Assembly (NCBI RefSeq): GCF_003255815.1
Contig: NC_037682.1
Location: forward strand, 18,173,588 to 18,237,587
DNA from: Theropithecus gelada
Lineage: Eukaryota; Chordata; Mammalia; Primates; Cercopithecidae
Reading direction: 5' to 3'
Length of the DNA: 64,000 bases
The translations under genes were made by a program, and so were the position numbers. Of the stretch, positions 54,974 through 64,000 are shown one piece after another. How positions within the stretch are numbered: position 1 is the stretch's first letter; every line of letters begins with the position of its first letter. The notes under the pieces are model-generated. The model ran no database searches. It saw only the letters and a list, made by a program, of their open reading frames with translations, and was not told the origin of the DNA.

Positions 54974-55345
54974 GAGACGGAGTCTTGCTCTGCCGCCCAG
55001 GCTGGAGTACAGTGGCCGGATCTCAGCTCACTGCAAGCTCCGCCTCCCGGGTTCACGCCATTCTCCTGCCTCAGCCTCCCGAGTAGCTGGGACTACAGGC
55101 GCCTGCCACCTCGCCCAGCTAGTTTTTTGTATTTTTAGTAGAGACGGGGTTTCACCGTGTTAGCCAGGATGGTCTCGATCTCCTGACCTCGTGATCCGCC
55201 CATCTCGGCCTCCCAAAGTGCTGGGATTACAGGCTTGAGCCACCGCGCCCGGCCTCTACTGATGTGATTATTACATAATTTATGCCTGTACCAAAATATC
55301 TCATGTACCCCATAAATAAACACACCTACTATGTACCCACAAAAA
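54780..55345 (+). mobile_element. L1 3' end interrupted by an AluY
   Basis: L1 3'UTR text ('ggaatgttggtaacataagg', 'atgtaccccataaataaaca') flanks a minus AluY (about 54947-55256). The AluY is bounded by TACTGATGTGATT (54934-54946 and 55257-55269). It carries 'gtggccggatctcagctc', 'agctagttttttgt' and 'acaggcttgagcc', the clearest Old World monkey-type set in the window. Confidence 0.85.
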
Positions 55346-57080
55346 CTGAAAATGCAAAAATCTCAAAAGGACAAGACAGTTCTGCATGGGTGTGACATGG
55401 ACATTGGGGAAAAAAACAAGGGAGCTACTACAATATGTTTAGTGTGCCCCCCTCCGTGTAAAAATTTTAAAAATATATCTGCTACATGCTGTGTAGACGA
55501 TTTCTAGACCAAAACACAAGATCAGGTAACAGGTGGGCTAGTCTGTGGAAGGGGAGCTGGGCAGTGGTTTACCTTTTTTTACCTTTTGAATTTTGTACCA
55601 TGTGCACATGTTATCTGTTCAAAAAATAAAATAATTAAAAATGATTTTTGTTTTTGTTTTTGTTTTTCAGTCCCTAGAGCTTCCAAGATTTTTGGTTTCA
55701 AACCAGTTTCCTGGTGACCAGGATGAAAGGGAGCCACATTCCAGCACAATGCACCTGGTGACCTCCTGCAAATCCGGGACCTTCTCCGCCCCTTTTGCTC
55801 CGCTGCAGAAGGGGGAAGCTGGGAATGTGCTGCTCTGGGGTCCTGCCACCTCCAGCCAGCCACTGTCCCTGTCTTCCCAAAACCTCCTCGTTGTCCCTCC
55901 TCTGTCCTCCTCCTCCATCCTCCCTCGCCCTGCTCTCCTCTTTTTTGCCTGAGGTTCATGCTGCCTCCTCACCTCTTGTCCAGTTTCTCCCTTCTCTCTG
56001 CTCCCTCCTTTTATCTTGTTATTTTGCTTCTCTTTCCTTTCCTCTCTTTTCCCCCTCCCCTTCCTCCCTGCTCCCTGCCTCAGCTTCTCAGTCTCTCCGT
56101 TCTTCCTCTAGCTTCCTTCCTTCTCCAGAAGACCCAGCCCTTCCTAGAGCCCCAGCAGCCAGGGTTCATGCCCCAGCTCTCTACTGCACATGCTGTGCAA
56201 CCCTGGGCCAGTCACTCGTCTCTTGGGCCTTAGTTGAATGGATGGCTCTCTTGGTGATGTGAGATCATAGGGTGGAAGCACCCAGCATGGTGCCAGGCAC
56301 TCAAAACTTTTTTTCTTTTCCTTTTTAAGGAACTACTAACTGTGAGGTTGTGGATTACCAAACCCTTCCTGTTCTTGGAATCTGGGTCCTACTATTCCCA
56401 AGAATTTGAATTATCACGGGTCCCTGGGGATGTAAGGGGATGAGGCTTCTGGTGTCCTTGGGGAGGGGGAGGAGCGGGAAGAGGAGCTGGGAGGACACTC
56501 TAGCATTGCCCAGAGGGCAGAGGACATTCTGCCTATTTCCAGAGGTTATTGACTCTGGATCTCTTTTATGGACTTCCTCACCCAGGCCCCTTGAGCTTGG
56601 CCATACTTGATGCAATGGGATATCTTCCTTCTTCTGGAGCCCCTTGAATCTTAGGCCTTGGGAACATGTAGCCTACCTGGTTTCTTGGCTGTACCCACGG
56701 AGAAGAGCCCCATACTCCCTACTTAAAACCAGCAAAGGCTCCACAGCCATCCCTGTACATGACTCAGGCTCCTTGGCTTGGCACTCAAGGCTCTTTGCCT
56801 TCCTGTCCTGCTTTGCTTCCAGCTGCAAGGACAGTGACTCCCTGTTTTCCTGTTCTTTTCCTTTGCTTAAGTTGATTCTCAGCCAGACATGCCTTCCCCT
56901 CACACGCTTCCCTAAGCCATCCTATCTGGGACGCTGACCCCATCAATCGTTCCCAAATGCACCTTTGAGACCGAGTGTACCTGGCACCTCCCCTCTTGCC
57001 CCACTATCTGCTCACATGACCCTCTGCAGGCCTGTAAGCAGCTGGAGGCTCTGAGGATGCCTCATTCATGTCTGTCCTCC
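55346..57080. other. Unassigned intergenic sequence, no gene seen
   Basis: 55346-55660 is AT-rich. 55660-56260 is pyrimidine-rich with an open frame on + that shows no family resemblance. A MIR-like patch lies at about 56190-56310. Confidence 0.45.
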
Positions 57081-57086
57081 TTACTA

Positions 57087-57660
57087 GGCCCAGACCTATA
57101 ATCCCAACATTTGGGAAGGCTGAGGCAGGCAGACTGCTTGAGCCCAGGAGTTCAAGATCAGTCTGGGCAACATGGTGAAACCCCATCTCTACAAAAAATA
57201 CAGAAAATTAGACGAGACTACAGGTGGCACACACCCGTAGTCCCAGCCACTCTGGAGGCTGGGGTGGGAGGATCGCTTGAGCCCAGGAGGTCCAGGCTGC
57301 AGTGGGCCGAGATCACGCCATTGCACTCCAGCCTCAGTGATAAAGCAACATTCTGTTTCAAAAGAAAAAGAACTGACTGGGCATGGTGGCTCACGTCTGT
57401 CACCCCAGCACTTTGGGAGGCCAAGGCAGGTGGATCACCTGAGATCAGGAGTTCGAGACTAGCCTGGCCAACGTGATGAAACTCCGCCTCTACTAAAAAT
57501 ACAATAATTAGCTGGGCATGGTGGCGGGCACCTGTAATCCCACATACTCGGGAGGCTGAGCCAGGAGAATCACTTGAACCCGGGAGGCGAAGTGAGCCGA
57601 GATTGTGCCACTGCACTCCAGCCTGGGTGACAAGAGTGAAACTCAGTCTCAAAAGAACAA
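57087..57660 (+). repeat. Two plus Alus
   Basis: Copies lie at about 57087-57368 (diverged) and 57369-57672 (with a purine-rich tail that leads straight into L1 sequence). Confidence 0.88.
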
Positions 57661-57672
57661 GAAAAAGAGAAA

Positions 57673-58256
57673 AGAAGAAAGAAAAAGAATTATCATTTGA
57701 TCCAGCCATCTCATTGAGTATCTAACCAAAGGAAAATAAATCACTATATCAAAAAGATACTGCATTTGTATGTTTATCATAGCACTATTCATAATAGCAA
57801 AGATACAGAATCAACCTAAGTGTCCATCAATGGATGATTGAAAAAATAAAATGTTATATTGTGTATATATATATACACACACATACACACACACACAATG
57901 AAATACTATTCAGCCATAAAAAAGAACGAAATTATGTCTTTGCAGCAACATGGACAGAATTGGAGGCCATTATCATAAGTGAAACAACTCAGAAACAGAA
58001 AGTCAAATACTGCCTGTTCTCATGTATAAGTAGGAGCTAAACAGTGTGTACACATGGACATAGACTGTGGAATGACAGACACTGGAGGTTTGCAAGGGTG
58101 GGAGAGTGGGGAGGCATGGTGAGGGATGAGAAATTACTTAAAGGGCACAATGTACATTATTCCGGTGATGGATAAACTGAAAGCCCAGACTTCTCCATTA
58201 TGCAATCTATCCATGGAACAAAATTGCACTTGTACCCCTTACATTTATACAAAAAA
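57673..58256 (+). mobile_element. L1 3' end fragment
   Basis: 'atgaaatactattcagccat' and 'cctgttctcatgtataagta' are hallmark sequences near the 3' end of L1. The fragment is 5' truncated and has no intact ORF. It contains a (TA)n(CA)n run (57855-57898). Confidence 0.85.
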
Positions 58257-58257
58257 G

Positions 58258-58345
58258 TGATTGAATGAATGAATGAATAAATAAGCATATAAACAAACCA
58301 AAGCAAGATGATAACACACACATGAATGAATGAATGAATGAATGA
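58258..58345. repeat. (TGAA)n microsatellite, two runs
   Basis: gaat/tgaa units lie at 58261-58282 and 58322-58345. 58346-58940 is single-copy sequence without a recognisable gene. Confidence 0.85.
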
Positions 58346-58942
58346 ACACATCAAGCAGGGCCTAGATCTTGTGGAGTGGATAACCTTACACACCCCACTG
58401 CACCCAGTCAGCTGGGGGTTGGCCTTCTTGATGGGGAAGTGGGAACGAGGATGGAACTGATGCCAAGCCAGTCTGTCCCTCCCCTCATTTTGGGGAGAGG
58501 CCTTGGTCAGGTTCCTAGGGAGCCCTGAGGACCTGTGGCCTGGAGCCTTTGGAGAGTCCCAAGTGCAGATACAAAAAGTCAGTGAAGGTGGAAGTCAAGT
58601 AGATCTAATGGTGAGCCCAAAGCTGTGGAATTCTGGTGTTTGCTGCTAACGAAAAAACACTTGAGGCCTGGGAATCCACTGGTAAGAAGGCAGGCCTGTC
58701 TTAGTGGAGTGGAAATTTAAAGCAAGGGGCTAGATTATACAGGGGAGGACACTGAATGCTCAAAAGTTCCTTCCCAGCAGAGAGGACTCACCAGAGATCA
58801 CTGGGACACACACACACAAAACACCTCTACTCATCCCTCAACTCTCCAGAAATGATCAGGAGCTCTCTGAAGGCAGGGGTCTTGTATAATACTTTTTTGT
58901 TTTCCTAGAGCTCAGCTTAGAGCCTGGAACTCAACACTGAGA

Positions 58943-59810
58943 AGATGCATGGATGGATGGATAAGTGGATAGACAGATAGATGAATGAGTAGATGGATAG
59001 ATAGGTGGATGAATTAATAGATGAATGGGTAGATGGGTGGATTGGTGGATGGGTGGATTAGTGAACTGGTAGATGTGTGGATGAGTGGATAGATGGATGG
59101 ATGGATGGATGGATGGATGGATGGACAGATAAGTGGATGGGTATATTGGTGGATGGCTAGAAGGATGACTGGAAGGATGGATGAGTGGATGGGTGAATGG
59201 GTAGATGGCTGCATTGGTGGATGGGCAGATAAGTAAATGGATAGATGGGTAGATGGGTGGATGGGTGGATGAATGGATGGAGGGATGAATGGAGGGATGG
59301 ATGGATGAGTGATGGGTGATAGGTGAATGGATGGATAGGTGGATGAATAGATGGGTGGAATGGTAGGTGGGTGGACTGGTAGATGGGTGGATGAGTGGAC
59401 TGGTAGATGGATGGATGGATGAATGAAGGGATAGGTGGATGATGCATGGGTTGATGGACAGATGAGTGGATGGGCAGATGGGTGGATGAGTGGATGGGTG
59501 GACGGATGGATAGGTGGATGAATGCATGAGCAGGTTCATAGATGGATAAACAGATGGAATTGTGGACTGATGGACTGATAGTAGGTGGACAGGCTGATTA
59601 ATGGACATACAGATGGCTAGACAGACAAGTAGATAAGCAGATGGATGGGTGGATGAATTGACTGACAGATGAATGAACAAATATACGGAGAGTTGGATAA
59701 ATGGACAAATAAGTGAATGCATGGTGAGCTTGATGAATGGATAGCTGGATGGACAGACAGACAAACAGATGCACGGCAAAACAGACGAATGGTGGATAGG
59801 CAAGAAAGTT
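58943..59810 (+). repeat. Large TGGA/TAGA-type tandem repeat (about 870 bp)
   Basis: Degenerate tetranucleotide units (tgga, tgaa, taga) form higher-order blocks such as gatgggtggat. The array stays open as a reading frame on the minus strand only because it lacks stops. It lies about 0.7-1.6 kb upstream of the presumed SPI1 start and is likely length-polymorphic. Confidence 0.92.
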
Positions 59811-60420
59811 TTGTAAACTAGGAAGGTTACATTCATATTCAGGCATTGGCAAGGGATGGGGAAACTGAGAAACCTGGGCTGGAAACAGAGCCCTAGGGAT
59901 TTGAATGTGGTACTCAAGAAGCTGGGAGGGAAGGGTATAAGAACGCAGGACCCTCTTCTAGTGGAAGAGAAGCCCATGTGAATAGACTCAGAGGGAAGGA
60001 AGAAAGGAAGAAAGCAGCACTGTGCTGAAGACCCTACCCCGGAGCCCAGCCTCAGCCTAGGGACAGCCTAGGCAGTGGGGGTGCAGGGCCACAGGAAGAG
60101 GCAGGCCTAGCCTGCCAGATCAGAGCCCTCACCTAGCAAGGCTGACCCCAGAAAGTGGAGGCCCCAGGAGGCCACCCCTTCCAGCTCTGACCCCAACAAG
60201 GTGACTGTTGGCTACATAGGGATCTCAAAAGCAGCAGACATTTGTTGGGTTAGAGCAAAAGCCTCCCAGTGGTGTGGCGGAGCTACACGTTCTCCCTCCC
60301 AACCTCCCTCCCCAGCTTAGCCCCCAAAGTCATCCCTCTCAGTCGCAGCTTCCTCTGGGCAGGGGGCCTGGACCCCATGGCTTCCCAGGCCAGCCCTTTG
60401 AGCACCACCTGCCCCAGCCG
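59811..60420. other. SPI1 proximal upstream sequence
   Basis: This is single-copy sequence between the tandem repeat and the promoter. A short (GGAA)n-like run (59992-60015) could bind ETS factors. No gene is seen. Confidence 0.45.
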
Positions 60421-60424
60421 GCCA

Positions 60425-60600
60425 GAGACTTCCTGTATGTAGCGCAAGAGATTTATGCAAACGGGTTGGGGCGGTGATGTCACCCCAAGGGGACTATCTC
60501 CCAGCGGCAGGCCCTTCGATAAAATCAGGAACTTGTGCTGGCCCTGCAATGTCAAGGGAGGGGGCTCACGCAGGGCTCCTGTAGCTCAGGGGGCAGGCCT
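60425..60600 (+). promoter_or_regulatory. SPI1: SPI1 (PU.1) proximal promoter
   Basis: In order: ETS 'acttcctgta' (60428-60437), octamer-like ATGCAAAC (60455-60462), inverted-repeat CRE-like GGTGATGTCACC (60473-60484), and GATAAAA (60518-60524). Then come AGGAACT, the presumed PU.1 autoregulatory site (60527-60533), TGCAATG (60545-60551) and GC-rich text. Published descriptions place the octamer near -55 and the PU.1 site near +20. Both fit a start at about 60510, giving a roughly 205-base 5'UTR. The start itself is inferred. Confidence 0.8.
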
Positions 60601-60714
60601 GAGCCCTGCACCCGCCCCACGACCGTCCAGCCCCCAACGGGGCACCCCATCCTGAGGGGCTCTGCATTGGCCCCCACCGAGGCAGGGGATCTGACCGACT
60701 CGGAGCCCGGCTGG

Positions 60715-63440
60715 ATGTTACAGGCGTGCAAAATGGAAGGGTTTCCCCTCGTCCCCCCTGTGAGTACTGGGACTCCTCCACCAGCCCAACCCATGGCCCT
60801 CGGACGCCTGCCTGCCTGCCCATGAACCCGCCAGCCCACCCGCTGCCCTCCTGGCTTGCTATCAGTGGGAAGTCAGGGTTTCCTCCCTGGAACTCCTGGC
60901 CTGAGACCCAGCGCGGGGGCCACTGGCTTCCTCGGAGCATGCCCTGGCGGGCTGAGGCCGGGCCCACGGTGGGGCTGTGATCGGTGGGGCCTGAACAGTT
61001 ATTTATAGACAGGGCTTGGGTGGCAGGCGGAGGCCGGGGCTCCTGGGGAGGGTGCTGGGCTGAGGATGGTGAGGGCGGTGGTAGAGAGGTAGAGGAGAGA
61101 GATGGGGGGACTGGCTTGGAGGAGGCCGATCCCCTGGACAGGAAGGGGCTGAAGGCAGGAGGCAACAGGCAGAAGCCTTGGCCCATGGCCTTGGGGCTCC
61201 TGGACACCGAGGCTGATGGAACTCTGGGTCCCCAACACCCAGTCTGGGGCCTGGCACAGAGGACATGATTGTTGACCAAAGGGTTGGGGCCATAGGCCCA
61301 CAGGGGGACCCACAGGAGACAGGGGCCGGTGCTGGAAAGGAGCCAGGAGTGGAGCTGAGACAGTGCAGTTGAGGCTGGCCCCAGGGCTGGAGTTCAGGGA
61401 GAGGCGCGGCAGGGGACAGGGCTGGGACAAAGGTCAGGACTGAGATTGGGGCTGGGTGGGACCTGGGGTGAGCATGTGACAAGTTTGAATGGGGGCTGAG
61501 GCTGGGACAAGGACAGGGACTGGATCTTGGGGGTGAAAAAGTGGGAACCCCAGGGGACCCTGAGAAGAGAAGCAGATCGCCACTGCTCCTCACTCTCAGT
61601 GACAGTTGCAGCCTGAGGCAGGTATCAGACCAGGGTCCCTCTGAGAGGACCCTTCTCCCTTTTCCTACCCCATGACCTCTCAGGAGTAGGGAGGCTTGAG
61701 GGGAGCCGGGAAGGGCTTGGCAGGATGCCCTCCTGACTCCACTTTCCTGGCCTAGAGGCAGCTCCCTTCCCCCACCGTGCCCCAGCTCAGAGCCACCCCA
61801 GGAGGCTGGGAGTCACCCCAGGCCTGACATCACACCAATTCGACCAGAGTCAGGCTGACATCCTGCATCGAGGCTGCACTACCTGGAAACCCAGAGGGGC
61901 AGGCTCAGTGCTGGGCTCCTGGCCTCCTCACTTGGCCAGACACAGGCAGGACCAGGCAGGACCAGCCGGCCCGCTGTGGCATCCACACCCTGACACCCCT
62001 TCCCACCTGGGACCACGAAGGGGGCGGCGCAGGCAGAGGGTGACGGAGGTTGTCTCAGGAAGAGCCAATTCTGCCTCAAGAAAGCCACAGGCCCACTGTC
62101 TCTGACCCCTGACCTCTCAATCCTGAACTCCAGGTGGAGCTGAACGGGTGGCAGAGCTCCTTGGGCCGTCCCTAGGCCCCCCAGCCCTCTCTGCAAGCTC
62201 CAGGGTCACTCTGAGTGTCTCCTGGTAGGGTGGGCTCCCAAGGCAGCCCCAGTCCCCCAAGCCCAGCCCTGAGGGCCACAGTGACTGTTGTGCAATCCTG
62301 GGCCACACACTGTGGGGGTGGGGAGGGCTGACGACTGTTGGGAAGGCTCCTGGGTGTGCACGGCCCTGTGTCTGTGCCAGTAGGGGGAGGAGGACAGGGA
62401 GGAGGGAGGAAGGGGGGAGGAAGAAGAGGAGGAAAGGAGGAGGACAGGGAGGAGGGGGAAGAAAAGGAGGACAGAGGGTAGTGAGGACGGGGAGGAGGAA
62501 GCAAAGGAGACAGGGTGGGGGTGGCAGTGAGGAGGGAAGGAGGAGGTTAGGGAGGACTCAGGAGGGAGAGTGAGGGGATCAAGGCCCTCCATGCACTCGG
62601 CCCCCAAGCCTGCCCCGGTGACCCCTGCACCAACCATCATGTGGACGGTCATTGTGGTGCCACTCTTGCCCAGGCTGTGTGAGAGGCATAGGTTGTGACA
62701 GTGGGACTGGGCAGGCGAGTGTGTGCTGTGCAGGTGAGTGTGCGGGTGGAATGTGAGTGGCTCTGGGGGTGTGAGTGTGCGTGTTGATGGCTGGAATGTG
62801 GTGTCATGTGAGTGTCAAGGATACTGCATGTGCGCATGAGCTGAGTGTACAATATCTCTGTGAGGTGGGTGACTTCTGAGTGGGTGTGAAGATGTGTGTG
62901 AGAGGAACAGTGTGCAGGCGCCTGCATTGGGGTGGGTGGGGGCTATGAGAGTGAGTCCACATGTGGGATTATGAGTGTGAGGGTGTCACAGGGATCGTGT
63001 GGACATGTGCATCAGTGTGACCAGGAGAGGGGTGTGGGATGAGGATGGGGGCACACAGGCATGAGTGTGAGTGTGAGCATGAGGTGGCTATGGGGAGTAG
63101 CCCAGCAGAGGGGGACCCTGGTCCTCTTCTGACCTCTGACCCCCAAGGTCCCTGTCACCCCTTTTCAGGCCTCCCGGGTCCCCTGCCCCACTCTCTGTCC
63201 CAATTCTAGGCAGAGGGAGGGCTGTAGGCCCAATGCAGTCATTGAGCCAAGGAAGGTGGTGGGGACCCAGCATGTGGGGGTGCTGCAGGCCTGGTTGGGG
63301 TCCCCCGCCACAGTGCAGGCCCTGATACCTCCTCTCTCAGCAGCCATCGGAAGACCTGGTGCCCTATGACACGGACCTGTACCAACGCCAAACGCACGAG
63401 TATTACCCCTATCTCAGCAGTGATGGGGAGAGCCACAGCG
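60715..63440 (+). CDS. SPI1: Transcription factor PU.1, first two coding exons (partial)
   Basis: PU.1 is the ETS-family nuclear activator that directs myeloid and B-cell development. Exon 1 (60715-60759) encodes MLQACKMEGFPLVPP and ends at donor CCT|GTGAGT. Exon 2 (63341-63440) encodes QPSEDLVPYDTDL onward to ESHS and ends with one base of the next codon at donor GTGAGT. These residues are the start of the acidic N-terminal activation region. The PEST and DNA-binding ETS domains lie in exons beyond the window. Exon 2 begins after a CAGCAG tandem acceptor, so the Gln may be included or skipped (271- or 270-residue protein). No damage is seen. Confidence 0.97.
62381..62570 (+). repeat. Polypurine (GGA/GGAA) tract in SPI1 intron 1
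   Basis: About 190 bases of almost uninterrupted G/A sit on the + strand, with many GG and GGGG runs and repeated ETS core GGAA. It could form triplex or G-quadruplex structures. Confidence 0.85.
62680..63085 (+). repeat. Degenerate TG-rich (GTGTGA) tract in SPI1 intron 1
   Basis: Repeated gtgtga, gtgagtgt and catgtg words over about 400 bases form imperfect low-complexity sequence that is alternating purine-pyrimidine in parts. Confidence 0.7.
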
Positions 63441-63689
63441 GTGAGTACGGGGCCTGCCACGCCCCCACCCCCTGGCCCAGCCTGGGCTCCTGGGGTCTGG
63501 AGAGAGAAAAAGAAGAAATGATTCCCAGGACCTCTTTGGAATTCTGAGAATCAGATCCAGTTTGCTCTCAGGGGAAGTGAACCGCGGCATCCTTGCTGCA
63601 CCCCCGCACCTGAACCTTCATTATGGAGCCTCTGCAGTGTGTCAAGACGCAGGGTTCATTTCTTCTATGATTATCTGCTGGTTCTGTCC

Positions 63690-63800
63690 TTGTGGTCTTT
63701 CTTATACACAAGGAAACCGGCTTAGGGTGCTAGGAGACTTGCACAAGGTCACACGGCTGCTGGGTGGAACCCAGGTCTGTCCACTCCAGGTCCTGTGCTT
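63690..63800 (-). repeat. MIR fragment in SPI1 intron 2
   Basis: 'acttgcacaaggtcacacgg' followed by 'ctgctgggtggaacccagg' is the reverse-complement MIR core. The rest of 63441-64000 is unique-looking intron. Confidence 0.75.
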
Positions 63801-64000
63801 TGTCTTCTGCCCCTGCCTAACTACCCACCTCCTCCTCCCTGTTCTCGTCACTCTCTTTGTCCCAAACTCCCCACCGGCACACCCACACTCCCTGCCATGT
63901 GTGGTTGGCAGGGTTTCCTAACCGTGGCACTGCTGACTTTTGGGTGGGATGATTCCAGGGTGGGCTGTCCCGGGCACCGTGGGAAGCTTAGTGGCATCCT

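Noticed and set aside
58943..59810. Regular repeats resembling a CRISPR array
   Set aside because: The units are degenerate tetranucleotides without constant repeats and unique spacers, in a primate genome.
58931..59977. A 348-codon open frame on the minus strand rich in Ile-His-Pro-Ser
   Set aside because: It is the translation of the TGGA-type tandem repeat, which lacks stop codons in that frame. There is no splice structure, start context or family resemblance.
59600..60300. A microRNA hairpin (MIR4487-like) just upstream of SPI1
   Set aside because: A human miRNA is annotated near this position as I recall, but I could not find its sequence here, so I do not call it.

Overview
This is vertebrate nuclear DNA from a primate. 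It is saturated with dimeric Alu elements (about 60 copies or fragments), carries MIR, L1 and MER2 fragments, and has intron-split genes with GT/AG junctions. Three genes were recognised from their translated exons. PSMC3 (Rpt5, a 26S proteasome ATPase) lies on + at 14757-21944. SLC39A13 (zinc transporter ZIP13) lies on - at 30592-25380. The first two coding exons of SPI1 (PU.1) lie on + at 60715-63440, and the gene runs off the window end. This gene order matches the human 11p11.2 block read in reverse. Several young AluY copies carry variants I associate with Old World monkeys (for example GTGGCCGGATCTCAGCTC, GGCTAGTTTTTT and ACAGGCTTGAGCC). Together with HML-2-type solo LTRs, this makes a macaque/baboon-like cercopithecoid the best guess. 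The species call is inference.

Layout. 1-14.4 kb is a gene-free, Alu-dense block upstream of PSMC3 with several nested Alus, two inverted HML-2-type solo LTRs (5027-5721 and 11812-12775) and an ERV1-like LTR (about 8900-9420). I found no RAPSN exon there. 14.4-14.83 kb is the PSMC3 CpG promoter. 14.76-22.0 kb is PSMC3 in 12 coding exons, all rebuilt in frame to 439 codons. 22.0-24.2 kb is the convergent gap between the 3' ends of PSMC3 and SLC39A13. 24.24-32.1 kb is SLC39A13: a 3'UTR, nine coding exons totalling 371 codons, and a non-coding first exon in a CpG island. 32.5-60.4 kb is the long SPI1 upstream region. It holds Alu clusters, a MER2 DNA transposon, an orphan CpG island (39.37-39.64 kb) and a repeat-free stretch (43.5-47.4 kb). 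The SPI1-proximal part carries L1 3' ends and a roughly 870 bp TGGA-type tandem repeat. 60.4-64 kb is the SPI1 promoter, exon 1, intron 1 and exon 2.

Function. PSMC3 is a housekeeping proteasome gene, ZIP13 moves zinc in the secretory pathway, and SPI1 encodes the master ETS factor of myeloid and B cells. They are neighbours, not a pathway. The most informative non-coding material is the cluster of ETS, RUNX, TCF and C/EBP motifs at 44.26-45.12 kb. Its position and content fit the distal upstream regulatory element (URE) of SPI1. I saw no previously undescribed gene system. The best leads are regulatory (the URE candidate, the orphan CpG island and an ARE-like site in PSMC3 exon 1) and post-transcriptional (an overlapping upstream ORF and alternative splice sites in SLC39A13, and a NAGNAG acceptor in SPI1).
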